A DNA stretch of 64,000 bases from Clostridium chrysemydis (lineage in GTDB: Bacteria > Bacillota > Clostridia > Clostridiales > Clostridiaceae), in contig NZ_JADEKP010000005.1 in the NCBI RefSeq assembly GCF_015234215.1, positions 124,001 through 188,000 on the forward strand, written 5' to 3'. The notes below the pieces were generated by a model. It saw nothing but the letters and a program-made list of their open reading frames with translations, searched no databases and had not been told where the DNA came from. Below, in pieces: positions 1-7,738 of the stretch. The position numbers were made by a program, and so were the translations under genes. Position 1 is the stretch's first letter; each line of letters opens with the position of its first letter.

Positions 1-4
1 TTAT

Positions 5-271
5 ATGGATTTAGTAAGAAACTATAGAGCTCTTCACTCACTAGATAAGGCTTTAGATTTAGATATCTATAATTGGACTGAAATTAATAAATTAAGACAT
101 TATATTATGAAAGATACTTCAAACAATAAGTCGTTATTTACAAAAATTAAAAATGCATTTTCTATAGAAGATTATGAAAAAGCTTCAGACCTTTATGTAG
201 AACTTGAAGATAAAATGAAAGACCTTAGAGACCTTTATAGCTCTTATGAAAAAAATATATTAGACCTATAA
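5..271 (+). CDS. Hypothetical helical protein, possibly 5'-truncated
   Basis: The frame encodes 88 residues from an ATG four bases from the window edge. The frame is still open to the edge and no ribosome binding site can be seen, so this may be the C-terminal part of a longer protein. The sequence is charged and rich in K, E, D, Y and L, and looks fully alpha-helical, without membrane segments or metal-binding motifs. I do not recognise a family. A strong terminator follows 8 bases after the stop, so this is the last gene of its transcript. Confidence 0.6.
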   Translation: MDLVRNYRALHSLDKALDLDIYNWTEINKLRHYIMKDTSNNKSLFTKIKNAFSIEDYEKASDLYVELEDKMKDLRDLYSSYEKNILDL

Positions 272-279
272 AATAATTT

Positions 280-314
280 AGAGATACATAAAAATATGTA
301 TCTCTTTTTGTTTT
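280..314 (+). terminator. Rho-independent terminator
   Basis: An 11-bp perfect stem (280-290 with 295-305) with an AAAA loop is followed by a T-rich run. It ends the transcript of the gene at the left edge. Confidence 0.85.
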
Positions 315-505
315 ACTCTCATTTTAACAAATTATCATAAATAATGTTTATTTTTTTATTGATAAGTTTATTTAATTAGTTTAAAAATATTAAATAAACT
401 AATTTTTATGTACTTTGTAATGAACTATTATTTTTTACATATTGTAGAATATTGATATTTTTTTATGTATAATTAATATTAAGAAAGTGTTTTATGAGGT
501 GCATG

Positions 506-1618
506 ATGAGATTAGTTCCTATAGAGTGCGTTAGAGGGGGATCTTTACTTGGGAAAACTTTATACGACAATGATGGTCGAGTTCTTTTAAAAGCAGGTAT
601 TACTTTAACTGAAAATCTTATTCTAAGAATTAAAAGAGTAAACATATTATCTATTTATATAGTAGATAAATATAGTGATTTAGAAATTGATGACATTATA
701 AAACCTGAACTTCGTCAGAAATCTGTTCAAGTTTTAAAAGAAACTTTCAACAATGTCGAAAGACTTATTTCTTGCACACCAATCACACCAAAGGGGAAAT
801 ATGAACAACTTAAACAATGCGATGAATACTTTAACTCAATTCATAGTATCGCAGAAGAACTACTAGATAATATTTTAAATAACAAAAACCTTTTAGTTTC
901 TTTAGTAGATATAAAAAGTATGGATAATTACACATACCAACATTCTGTAAATGTTGCTATAATATCTGTTGTTTTAGGGGTTGGCCTAAAGTTACCTAAA
1001 AGAGATCTTGTGAATCTCTGTGTTGGTGGGCTTATACATGATATTGGTAAAGTTCTTATACCAAAAGAAATAATAGTAAAACAAGGACCTCTTACTTACG
1101 ACGAATTCCAAATAATGAAAGAGCATCCCCAAAAGGGATATGATTACATAAGTAAGAATTGTAATATTACGACGGCAAGTAAGTTAATAATCCATCAACA
1201 CCACGAAAAGATTGATGGAACTGGATATCCTAACGGATTATCTGGAAATAAAATAAATAATTTAGCTAGAATAGTAGCTATTGCAGATGTTTATGATGCC
1301 TTAACTTCTAATAGGCCTTATAGAAGAGCTCTTTGTGCAAGCGATGCACTAGAGTATATAATGGCAAATGCCGACAAGGCCTTTGATTTTGAAATGGTTA
1401 GAGTTTTCTCTAAGGTTATAGTTCCTTTTCCTTTTGGAACTATAGTAGAATTAAGTAATGGTGATATAGGCGTTGTTCAAGAAACAATTCCAAACTACCC
1501 ACTTAGACCATATATTAAAATCATAAAAAGCGAAAAAAATTCAAGTCTTATAGGAAACACAGTTAGCCTAGTAGACGAATTATCTTTAGTTATTTCAAAT
1601 ATTCAATATGATGTTTAG
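506..1618 (+). CDS. HD-GYP domain cyclic-di-GMP phosphodiesterase
   Basis: A 370-residue protein with a short N-terminal region and a C-terminal HD-GYP domain (about residues 140-300). It shows the HDIGK metal-binding motif and, further on, HHEKIDGTGYP, close to the family signature HHExxDGxGYP. Family knowledge: HD-GYP proteins hydrolyse c-di-GMP to pGpG or GMP at a binuclear metal site. No receiver, PAS or membrane segment is visible, so the input signal is unknown. The start at 506 is preferred over in-frame ATGs at 494 and 503, because GAGGTG (496-501) lies correctly spaced before 506 and the protein then begins MRLVPIECV. It stands alone between terminators. A degenerate GGDEF receptor at 33657-34511 is a possible partner through the shared second messenger. 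Confidence 0.9.
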   Translation: MRLVPIECVRGGSLLGKTLYDNDGRVLLKAGITLTENLILRIKRVNILSIYIVDKYSDLEIDDIIKPELRQKSVQVLKETFNNVERLISCTPITPKGKYEQLKQCDEYFNSIHSIAEELLDNILNNKNLLVSLVDIKSMDNYTYQHSVNVAIISVVLGVGLKLPKRDLVNLCVGGLIHDIGKVLIPKEIIVKQGPLTYDEFQIMKEHPQKGYDYISKNCNITTASKLIIHQHHEKIDGTGYPNGLSGNKINNLARIVAIADVYDALTSNRPYRRALCASDALEYIMANADKAFDFEMVRVFSKVIVPFPFGTIVELSNGDIGVVQETIPNYPLRPYIKIIKSEKNSSLIGNTVSLVDELSLVISNIQYDV

Positions 1619-1652
1619 GGTATATTTCTTTTAGAAATATATCCTTATTTTT
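1619..1652. terminator. Terminator shared by convergent genes
   Basis: An imperfect hairpin (1619-1644) with T-rich tails on both sides lies between the convergent HD-GYP gene and the SOS-boxed small gene. Confidence 0.7.
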
Positions 1653-1919
1653 TTAAGAGAAAATTTTTCTATTACTATTATATACAGTTGCAGAGTATGG
1701 CTTAGACTTTTTACGTGATTCTCTATTGACTATCTCTTCTGCTTCTTTATAATCTTTAGCTTTAAATACAATAGTCCAACCGTTTTTATCGTACTTACCA
1801 GCACACATTAAATATTTATCTGAACTATTAAAGTCTCCTTCTCTATCTACTATTAAACTTTTAAATTCCCCTATTGTTTTATAATTTAACTTAACAAATA
1901 CTGCTGAATTTGATTTCAT
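1653..1919 (-). CDS. Small protein of unknown function under LexA boxes
   Basis: An 88-residue cytoplasmic protein of unknown family. It has no signal peptide, membrane segment or cysteine cluster. The first two thirds alternate hydrophobic and polar residues like a compact alpha/beta fold (KTIGEFKSLIVDREGD, then GWTIVFKAKDYKEAEEIV), and the tail is basic. The ATG at 1919 is chosen over a GTG at 1928 because an AAGGAG site ends about 8 bases before 1919 and would nearly touch the GTG. The gene is monocistronic. Its promoter carries one perfect and one near-perfect LexA/DinR box, so induction by DNA damage is inferred. It lacks a LysM domain and is not an obvious YneA-type division inhibitor. 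Confidence 0.75.
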   Translation of the reverse strand: MKSNSAVFVKLNYKTIGEFKSLIVDREGDFNSSDKYLMCAGKYDKNGWTIVFKAKDYKEAEEIVNRESRKKSKPYSATVYNSNRKIFS

Positions 1920-1939
1920 AACTAACACTCCTTCTTATG

Positions 1940-1987
1940 CGAACAAACGTTTGATTATATTTTATCGAACACTCGTTCGTAAGTCAA
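1940..1987 (-). promoter_or_regulatory. Promoter with two LexA (SOS) boxes
   Basis: Reading leftward: TTGACT (1987-1982), a 17-base spacer, then TAAAAT (1964-1959); a perfect TATAAT also lies at 1959-1954. CGAACACTCGTTCG (1966-1979) sits in the spacer, and CGAACAAACGTTTG (1940-1953) sits just downstream of the -10. The second fits the Gram-positive LexA consensus CGAACRNRYGTTYG at every position. The first has perfect CGAAC/GTTCG arms with one mismatch in the centre. Box centres are 26 bp apart. Both positions would block RNA polymerase. Confidence 0.85.
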
Positions 1988-2096
1988 TACATAATTTTCT
2001 TATGTTAACAGTATATTATTTAAAAAACCGCATTATTACTAAGTTCTAGAGATTATTTTTTTACAAATTTTATTAATTTTCTTTTTTATGTAACAA

Positions 2097-2148
2097 ATTA
2101 ATCTAAAGAAAGTATGACATAAGACGTCAAATATTTCTTTAGATTAAT
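2097..2148 (-). terminator. Long inverted repeat, probable terminator of the GerMN-like gene
   Basis: Perfect 15-bp arms (2097-2111 and 2134-2148) enclose 22 bases, which themselves contain TGAC/GTCA arms. It lies directly after the stop of the leftward gene ending at 2150. The T-run is poor, so termination is likely but another role is possible. Confidence 0.5.
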
Positions 2149-2149
2149 C

Positions 2150-2671
2150 CTATCTATAATTAACATATTCCAATAGCGGAACATGATTATATTTTATTTT
2201 CTCACCATTATAGGTAAATCGAACACCGTCTATCCACTCCCCCTCAAACTCTCTTTGAAGAACATTTTCAATTAAAATGCTTTCTGTTATTCCACCTCTC
2301 TCTACCCCTTTAAAATAATCTTCCTTAAAGCTCTTATCCTCTATATCTCTTAAATCTATATTTACTATGCTTTTTTCACCTTCACTTACTATAGACTTTA
2401 CATCTATTTTTAATCCTTCAAACTTTTCTTCTGAAATAGTATTTAATATACTTTCTAAAGATTCCTTAATATCATAATCTTTCCTAGCTATTCTAAGTTC
2501 TGTTTCTTTTTTAACTTCCATATCTTTAGAATCTACATCATAAACATTGAAAACTATAGTTGATGGAATTGTGCTATCTTCATTTTCATTATTATCTATA
2601 GTTTCTTTAAAGCCAAATATGATAACTCCTATTAAACATATAAATATGAACCCTATTGTTTTCTTTTTCAA
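2150..2671 (-). CDS. Membrane-anchored GerMN-like protein
   Basis: A 173-residue protein with one N-terminal hydrophobic segment (about residues 5-22) that acts as signal or anchor; there is no lipobox cysteine. The remainder resembles the GerMN domain found in spore-germination and related exported proteins: a strand ending IVNIDLRD, then a glycine-serine-poor segment, ITESILIENVLQREF, and VRFTYNGEKI near the end. The start is a TTG at 2671 preceded by GGAGGG at 6 bases; an ATG nearby is out of frame and stops at once. It is divergent from the NatAB exporter. The domain call is by pattern only, and a plain hypothetical lipoprotein-like protein is the alternative. Confidence 0.6.
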   Translation of the reverse strand: MKKKTIGFIFICLIGVIIFGFKETIDNNENEDSTIPSTIVFNVYDVDSKDMEVKKETELRIARKDYDIKESLESILNTISEEKFEGLKIDVKSIVSEGEKSIVNIDLRDIEDKSFKEDYFKGVERGGITESILIENVLQREFEGEWIDGVRFTYNGEKIKYNHVPLLEYVNYR

Positions 2672-2758
2672 AACATACCCTCCTAAAGGCTTTTATATAT
2701 TATATTTACTTATTAAAAATTATAGAACCTCCAATTAAGAGTTTAATATAAATGTTTA

Positions 2759-2805
2759 AAACAGTATTATATACTGTTTACAAAAATTTTCCTTTATGTT
2801 ATACT
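2759..2805 (+). promoter_or_regulatory. Promoter and palindromic operator of the NatAB-type operon
   Basis: TTTACA (2777-2782), a 17-base spacer and TATACT (2800-2805) form a near-consensus sigma-A promoter. A 21-base inverted repeat with 9-bp arms (AAACAGTAT at 2759-2767, ATACTGTTT at 2771-2779) overlaps the -35, so a dimeric repressor or activator is likely. The regulator is not adjacent. Confidence 0.75.
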
Positions 2806-2841
2806 ATGGTAAAAAATTACAAATAGAACAAGGGGGCATTT

Positions 2842-3576
2842 ATGTTAATTTTAAATAATCTTACTAAAACATTTAAAAAGACAACTGTAGTAAAAGATTT
2901 ATCTTTTAAAGTAAATCCTGGTGAAATAGTTGGTCTTCTTGGTGAAAATGGTGCTGGAAAAACAACTACTTTAAGAATGATATCAACTATGCTTAAAATA
3001 ACTTTTGGAGATTCTATAGTAAATGGAATATCATCTTCTAAAGAACCTACAAAGGTTAGACAAGAAATTGGAATCCTTTTTGGGGGAGATGTAGGTTTAT
3101 ATGACAGGCTAACTGCAAGAGAAAATCTAAAATACTTTGCTAACCTTTATGGTATGAATGATAAAGAAGCCGATACTAGGATTAATGAACTAGCAACTCA
3201 ATTTGATATGTTAGATTATCTAGATAAAAAGAAAGTTTCTACTTTTTCTAGGGGAATGAAGCAAAAGGTGTCAATAGCTCGTTCTATAGTTCATAATCCA
3301 AACGTAATGCTATTTGATGAACCTAGTACAGGTCTTGATGTTAGTGCGGTTCGTACTATTCATGAATTTATAACTAGATGTAAAAATGAAGGTAAAACTA
3401 TTCTTTTTTCTAGTCACTCTATGCAAGAAGTTGAAAAACTTTGTGATAGAGTTATTATAATTCACAAAGGTGTTTTACTTGAAAATTCAACTATTTCTGA
3501 TTTAAAAGAGAAATATAATAATGATAATTTAGAAGATGTGTTTGTAGAGTTGATTGGAGGGGCTAAACATGAATAG
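2842..3576 (+). CDS. natA: ABC transporter ATP-binding protein, NatA-like
   Basis: A 244-residue ABC ATPase of the ABC-2 exporter class. It shows Walker A GENGAGKTT (about residues 34-42), signature SRGMKQKV, Walker B NVMLFDEPSTGLD and the switch histidine in SSHSMQEVE. Closest in style to NatA, the ATPase of the Bacillus NatAB sodium exporter, although substrate cannot be read from the sequence. GGGGGC precedes the ATG. It overlaps the permease gene by 8 bases, indicating translational coupling. Confidence 0.85.
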   Translation: MLILNNLTKTFKKTTVVKDLSFKVNPGEIVGLLGENGAGKTTTLRMISTMLKITFGDSIVNGISSSKEPTKVRQEIGILFGGDVGLYDRLTARENLKYFANLYGMNDKEADTRINELATQFDMLDYLDKKKVSTFSRGMKQKVSIARSIVHNPNVMLFDEPSTGLDVSAVRTIHEFITRCKNEGKTILFSSHSMQEVEKLCDRVIIIHKGVLLENSTISDLKEKYNNDNLEDVFVELIGGAKHE

Positions 3577-4753
3577 TTTTTTAGTAGTTTTAAAAAAAGA
3601 ACTTAAAGATATTTTTAGAGATAGGAAAACTATTTTCTTCTCAATATTGCTTCCTATAATCGTATTCCCATTAATCTTTATGTTTATTAATAAAAGTATG
3701 GAAAATACAGTAGATGATGCAAATAAAAATATAAATATAGTTATCCAAGGTGATTCAAATTCTAGTATAGCTAATATTTTAAAATCTCAGCAAAATATAA
3801 ATATAAAAACTCCAGAGGATCCTAAAGAAGCCTTAAAAGATGGTGATATTCAACTTATAATAAATATACCTTCTAACTTCGATGAAAGAGTTAAATCAGA
3901 AAAAGATTTAAATGTAGATATATTAGTAGATGATAGTTCAAATAAATCACAAATAGCTTCTAACACAGTTCACGAACTATTTAGAGGTCTTGAAAGCAAA
4001 ATAGTAAGTGATAGATTAGTCCAATCTGGAATTGACCCTAAAATATTAAAACCATTCAATGTTGATATAAAATCTGGAATAATCACTAATGGTGAAATAA
4101 ATGGAAATTCATCAATGCTTGGAAGCATGGTTCCAACTTTTATAATAATATTTATGCTATCCCCAGCTCTTGCCATAGCAGCTGATTTAGGTGCTGGTGA
4201 AAAAGAAAGAAATACTTTTGAACCACTTTTATCTACGTCATGTAATAGAAATTCACTTTTATGGGGTAAGATAATAGCTATGTGCGTTGTATCAGGACTA
4301 GCCCTTATACTTAGCTTAGGTTCAATCTATTACTCCTTAACAAACTTTATGAGTGGTGCTAATGCCGACCTTGGACTTATGCTCTCTCCAAAATCTCTAG
4401 CTATAATGATATTACTTTGCTTGCTTTTACTATTAGCAGTTTGTGCACTTCAAATAAGTATAAGTATTTTTGCAAGATCAGTAAAAGAAGCTGGAACTTA
4501 TCTTTCTGGAATTATAATGCCAGTTATGATACTCTCTTATGTTCCTATGTTTATGGATGCAAAAAATATGTCTATGCTTATCTTTAACCTACCTGTTGCA
4601 AATTCAGTTGCACTTATGAAAGAGCTTATGGCGGGAGTTTTTAATCCAACGCACATAGCAGTAGTATTTGTTTGGCAAATTATTTATGTATTAGCTTCAG
4701 TAATAATAACTAAAAAGATGTTTTCTAAAGAGGAAGTTGTATTTAGGGCTTAG
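3569..4753 (+). CDS. natB: ABC-2 type permease, NatB-like
   Basis: A 394-residue permease. One N-terminal membrane helix (about residues 20-40) is followed by a roughly 150-residue extracellular domain and then five or so helices, the usual NatB/YhaP layout. The conserved AADLGAGEKERNTFEPLLST stretch lies where the ABC-2 coupling element is expected. The ATG at 3569 is chosen because GGAGGGG precedes it by 6 bases; an upstream TTG at 3554 would lie before that site. It forms a two-gene operon with the ATPase and ends at a terminator. The NatB name rests on overall layout, and drug or lipid export is possible. Confidence 0.8.
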   Translation: MNSFLVVLKKELKDIFRDRKTIFFSILLPIIVFPLIFMFINKSMENTVDDANKNINIVIQGDSNSSIANILKSQQNINIKTPEDPKEALKDGDIQLIINIPSNFDERVKSEKDLNVDILVDDSSNKSQIASNTVHELFRGLESKIVSDRLVQSGIDPKILKPFNVDIKSGIITNGEINGNSSMLGSMVPTFIIIFMLSPALAIAADLGAGEKERNTFEPLLSTSCNRNSLLWGKIIAMCVVSGLALILSLGSIYYSLTNFMSGANADLGLMLSPKSLAIMILLCLLLLLAVCALQISISIFARSVKEAGTYLSGIIMPVMILSYVPMFMDAKNMSMLIFNLPVANSVALMKELMAGVFNPTHIAVVFVWQIIYVLASVIITKKMFSKEEVVFRA

Positions 4754-4760
4754 ATTATTA

Positions 4761-4793
4761 AAGAACATTTCAAAAAGAAATGTTCTTTTTTTA
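4761..4793 (+). terminator. Rho-independent terminator
   Basis: A 10-bp stem (4761-4770 with 4778-4787) with a 7-base loop is followed by a run of T. It ends the NatAB-type operon. Confidence 0.9.
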
Positions 4794-4958
4794 TTGATTT
4801 TTTTCTTCAAATATAGCTTAATTTTGAAATTTTCTGTTATTTATAGGGATAAAGAAAATATATTATCTTAATACTCTAAATACATATAATATACTTCTAA
4901 ATGCTCTTATATACTAAATTAATCTTTTCCAGTTACTGTATGAGTGTTATGATATTTA

Positions 4959-4999
4959 TATACTCATTGTGACAACTTTACTTATTTTTTAAGTTGTCA
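4959..4999 (+). promoter_or_regulatory. -10 element and inverted repeat before the osmoprotectant operon
   Basis: TATACT (4959-4964) is a likely -10, though no good -35 is seen at 17 bases. TGACAACTT (4970-4978) and AAGTTGTCA (4991-4999) form a perfect 9-bp inverted repeat with a 12-base centre, spanning the expected start of transcription and stopping 9 bases before the AAGGAGG of the first gene. It could be a repressor operator or an RNA hairpin. The rest of 4794-4958 holds nothing recognisable. Confidence 0.5.
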
Positions 5000-5016
5000 G
5001 TTTAAGGAGGCTATAT

Positions 5017-6153
5017 ATGATTGAAATAAAAAATGTATCTAAAAAACTTGGAAATAATCTTATATTAGATGATATTTCCTTGAATATAGATAAAGGTAGT
5101 CTAGTTGTCATAATCGGCTCTAGTGGCTGTGGTAAAACCACCACACTAAAATTAATCAATAAGTTAATTGAGCCATCTTCTGGGGAAATTTTTATAGATG
5201 GCAAACCTTTATCTAAAGAAAATCCAATTAATCTAAGAAGACATATCGGCTATGTCATTCAAAATACGGGTCTATTCCCACATCTTACAATAAAGGAAAA
5301 TATCGAGCTTATTCCTAGATTAAAAAAAGAAAAAACAATAGAAGAAATTGAAAAACGTACTGTTGAATTATTAAAGATGGTAGGTTTAGATCCTGATATA
5401 AATTTAAGTAAATACCCTGTTGAACTTAGTGGTGGTCAACAACAAAGAGTTGGTGTCGCTCGTGCTTTTGCAACTGACGCTGAAATCATTCTTATGGATG
5501 AACCTTTTAGTGCATTAGATCCTATAACTAGAAGTGCTCTTCAAGAGGAATTATTTTCTCTTCAAGAAGAATTTCATAAAACTATAGTTTTCGTCACTCA
5601 CGATATGGACGAAGCTTTAAAGATTGCAGATAAAATTTGTATTATGCACAAGGGTAAAATTGCTCAATACGATACACCTGAAAATATTTTAAGAAATCCA
5701 TCTAATGATTTCATTAAAAACTTTATAGGAACTGAAAGAGTTTGGAATAACCCTGAATTTATAAAAGCTACTGATATTATGATAAAAGATCCAGTATCAA
5801 TTAAAAGTTCAAGAACTATACTTCAAGGTATAGAAATTATGAGAACTAGTAAGGTTGATAGCTTACTTATTACAGACAAAGATAATACTTTGCTTGGAAT
5901 AGTAACACTTAAAGATATCAAGCGTTCACTAGATAAATCTACTCTTTTAAAAGATATAATGAGTAGGAATCTTTTAACAGTTAACTTAGATGATACCTTA
6001 GTTCAAATACTTGCTGTTATGAATGAACATTCAGTTGGTTATATTCCTGTTACTTCAAAGGATAATAAGCTAGTAGGTCTTATTACTAGAAGTAGTTTGC
6101 TTTCTGTTTTAAGCGAGCAGTTCCTCGATATGGAGGTGAGCGTACTTGGCTAG
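5017..6153 (+). CDS. opuCA: Osmoprotectant (glycine betaine/carnitine/choline) ABC transporter ATPase with CBS domains
   Basis: A 378-residue ATPase. The N-terminal 240 residues carry Walker A GSSGCGKTT, signature LSGGQQQRV, Walker B EIILMDEPFSALDP and an H-loop (VTHDMDEA). Residues about 250-370 form a tandem CBS pair, as in OpuCA/OpuBA, where the CBS module senses ionic strength. Family role: energises uptake of compatible solutes in osmotic stress. The start follows AAGGAGG by 6 bases. The stop overlaps the next gene by 8 bases. Exact substrate among betaine, carnitine and choline cannot be told. Confidence 0.9.
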   Translation: MIEIKNVSKKLGNNLILDDISLNIDKGSLVVIIGSSGCGKTTTLKLINKLIEPSSGEIFIDGKPLSKENPINLRRHIGYVIQNTGLFPHLTIKENIELIPRLKKEKTIEEIEKRTVELLKMVGLDPDINLSKYPVELSGGQQQRVGVARAFATDAEIILMDEPFSALDPITRSALQEELFSLQEEFHKTIVFVTHDMDEALKIADKICIMHKGKIAQYDTPENILRNPSNDFIKNFIGTERVWNNPEFIKATDIMIKDPVSIKSSRTILQGIEIMRTSKVDSLLITDKDNTLLGIVTLKDIKRSLDKSTLLKDIMSRNLLTVNLDDTLVQILAVMNEHSVGYIPVTSKDNKLVGLITRSSLLSVLSEQFLDMEVSVLG

Positions 6154-7693
6154 TTTTTTTGATTTTATAATTTCAAAAAAAGGTGAAATTTTAGATTTAC
6201 TTATTCAGCACATGACTTTAACATTAACAGCTATATTTATCGCTATATTAATAGGAGTTCCTTTAGGAATACTTATATCTAGAGTTTCTAAACTTAGAAA
6301 ACCTATTTTAGGCTTTGTTAATTTAGTTCAAGCTGTCCCTTCTATGGCTCTTTTAGGACTATTAATACCGCTTCTTGGGATAGGTAGTGTACCTGCTATT
6401 TTTATGGTTGTTATGTATTCATTACTTCCAATAGTAAAAAACACATTTACAGGTCTTACTAGAATTGATCCGACTATCTTAGAATCTGCAAAAGGAATAG
6501 GTTTAACTAGAAACCAAACTTTATTTAAAATTCAACTTCCTCTAGCACTTCCTATGATAATGGCAGGGGTTAGAATATCAGCTGTAACTGCTGTAGGTCT
6601 TATGACACTTGCTGCATTTATAGGTGCTGGTGGTTTAGGTTATTTAGTATTCTCAGGAGTTCAAACTGTTAATAACAACATGATTTTAGCTGGGGCTATA
6701 CCTGCTTGTTTACTTGCATTACTAGTAGATTATATCTTCGGTAAGATAGAACTTTTAGTTACTCCAAAAGGACTTAACCCTAGATCTTCAAAAAAAAATT
6801 TCATAGGATTAAAAATAGTATCTGGTATTTTAATTTTAGTAATACTAGTAACTTCTGTTATGTCTTTTATAGATAGTAAAAAAGAAACTATAACTATAGG
6901 TTCTAAAAACTATACAGAGCAACTTATTTTAGGTAATATGTATGCTGATTTAATAGAAGCTCACACCGATTATAACGTAGAAAGAAAACTAAACCTTGGT
7001 GGTTCTTCTGTTGCTTTTAATGCTTTAAAATCAGGAAATCTTGATATGTATGTAGATTATACTGGTACTATTCTTTTAAATATTTTAAATGAATCGCCTA
7101 TTAAAGACGAAAAGAAAGCATTTGATAAAGTTAAAGAAGAAATGAATAGTAAATACAATATAGATGTTCTTAGTCCTTTAGGATTTAATAACACTTATAC
7201 TTTAGCTATGATGCCAGAAATTGCCTCTAAATATAATATAAAGACAATCTCTGATTTATCTAAAGTGAGTAATGAACTTTTATTATCTCCAACTCTTGAA
7301 TTTGAAAATAGAGAAGATGGATTAATAGGACTTAAAAACTTCTACGATTTAAACTTTAAAAACGTTAAAGCTATGGACGGTAGCCTTAGGTATTCAGCAC
7401 TTGAAAATAACGAGTGTCAAGTGATCGACGCCTTTGGAACAGATGGACTTTTAAAGAAATTTAACTTAACAGTTTTAGAAGATGATAAGAATTTCTTTTC
7501 ACCATACTATGCTGTTCCTATAGTAAATAACGGAATAATAGAAAAACACCCTGAATTAAAAGATATCTTTAATATGCTAAACGGCAAAATAGATAATGAA
7601 ACTATGACTGACCTTAACTATCAGGTAGATGAGCTTCAAAAATCACCTGAAAGCGTCGCTAAAGATTTCTTAAAAAATCAAGGTCTTATTTAA
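6146..7693 (+). CDS. opuCB: Osmoprotectant ABC transporter permease fused to its substrate-binding domain
   Basis: A 515-residue fusion. Residues 1-210 are a BPD-type permease with about six membrane helices and the EAA-like loop (ESAKGIGLTRNQTLFKIQLP). One more membrane helix (about 225-245) leads to an OpuAC-type binding domain starting ITIGSKNYTEQLILGNMYAD, placed outside the membrane. This merges the OpuCB and OpuCC roles in one chain, as in other Firmicutes, so two genes make a full importer. The start is TTG at 6146, with GGAGGTGA 6 bases upstream inside the end of the ATPase gene, so translation is coupled. A bidirectional terminator follows. Confidence 0.9.
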   Translation: MASFFDFIISKKGEILDLLIQHMTLTLTAIFIAILIGVPLGILISRVSKLRKPILGFVNLVQAVPSMALLGLLIPLLGIGSVPAIFMVVMYSLLPIVKNTFTGLTRIDPTILESAKGIGLTRNQTLFKIQLPLALPMIMAGVRISAVTAVGLMTLAAFIGAGGLGYLVFSGVQTVNNNMILAGAIPACLLALLVDYIFGKIELLVTPKGLNPRSSKKNFIGLKIVSGILILVILVTSVMSFIDSKKETITIGSKNYTEQLILGNMYADLIEAHTDYNVERKLNLGGSSVAFNALKSGNLDMYVDYTGTILLNILNESPIKDEKKAFDKVKEEMNSKYNIDVLSPLGFNNTYTLAMMPEIASKYNIKTISDLSKVSNELLLSPTLEFENREDGLIGLKNFYDLNFKNVKAMDGSLRYSALENNECQVIDAFGTDGLLKKFNLTVLEDDKNFFSPYYAVPIVNNGIIEKHPELKDIFNMLNGKIDNETMTDLNYQVDELQKSPESVAKDFLKNQGLI

Positions 7694-7694
7694 T

Positions 7695-7738
7695 AAAAAG
7701 ATAAGGCATACTAAATTTTTAGTATGCCTTATCTTTTT
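7695..7738. terminator. Bidirectional terminator
   Basis: A long near-perfect stem (7695-7715 with 7718-7738, the inner bases forming the loop) with A-run and T-run ends lies between convergent genes and covers the stop codon of the leftward HAD gene. Confidence 0.9.
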
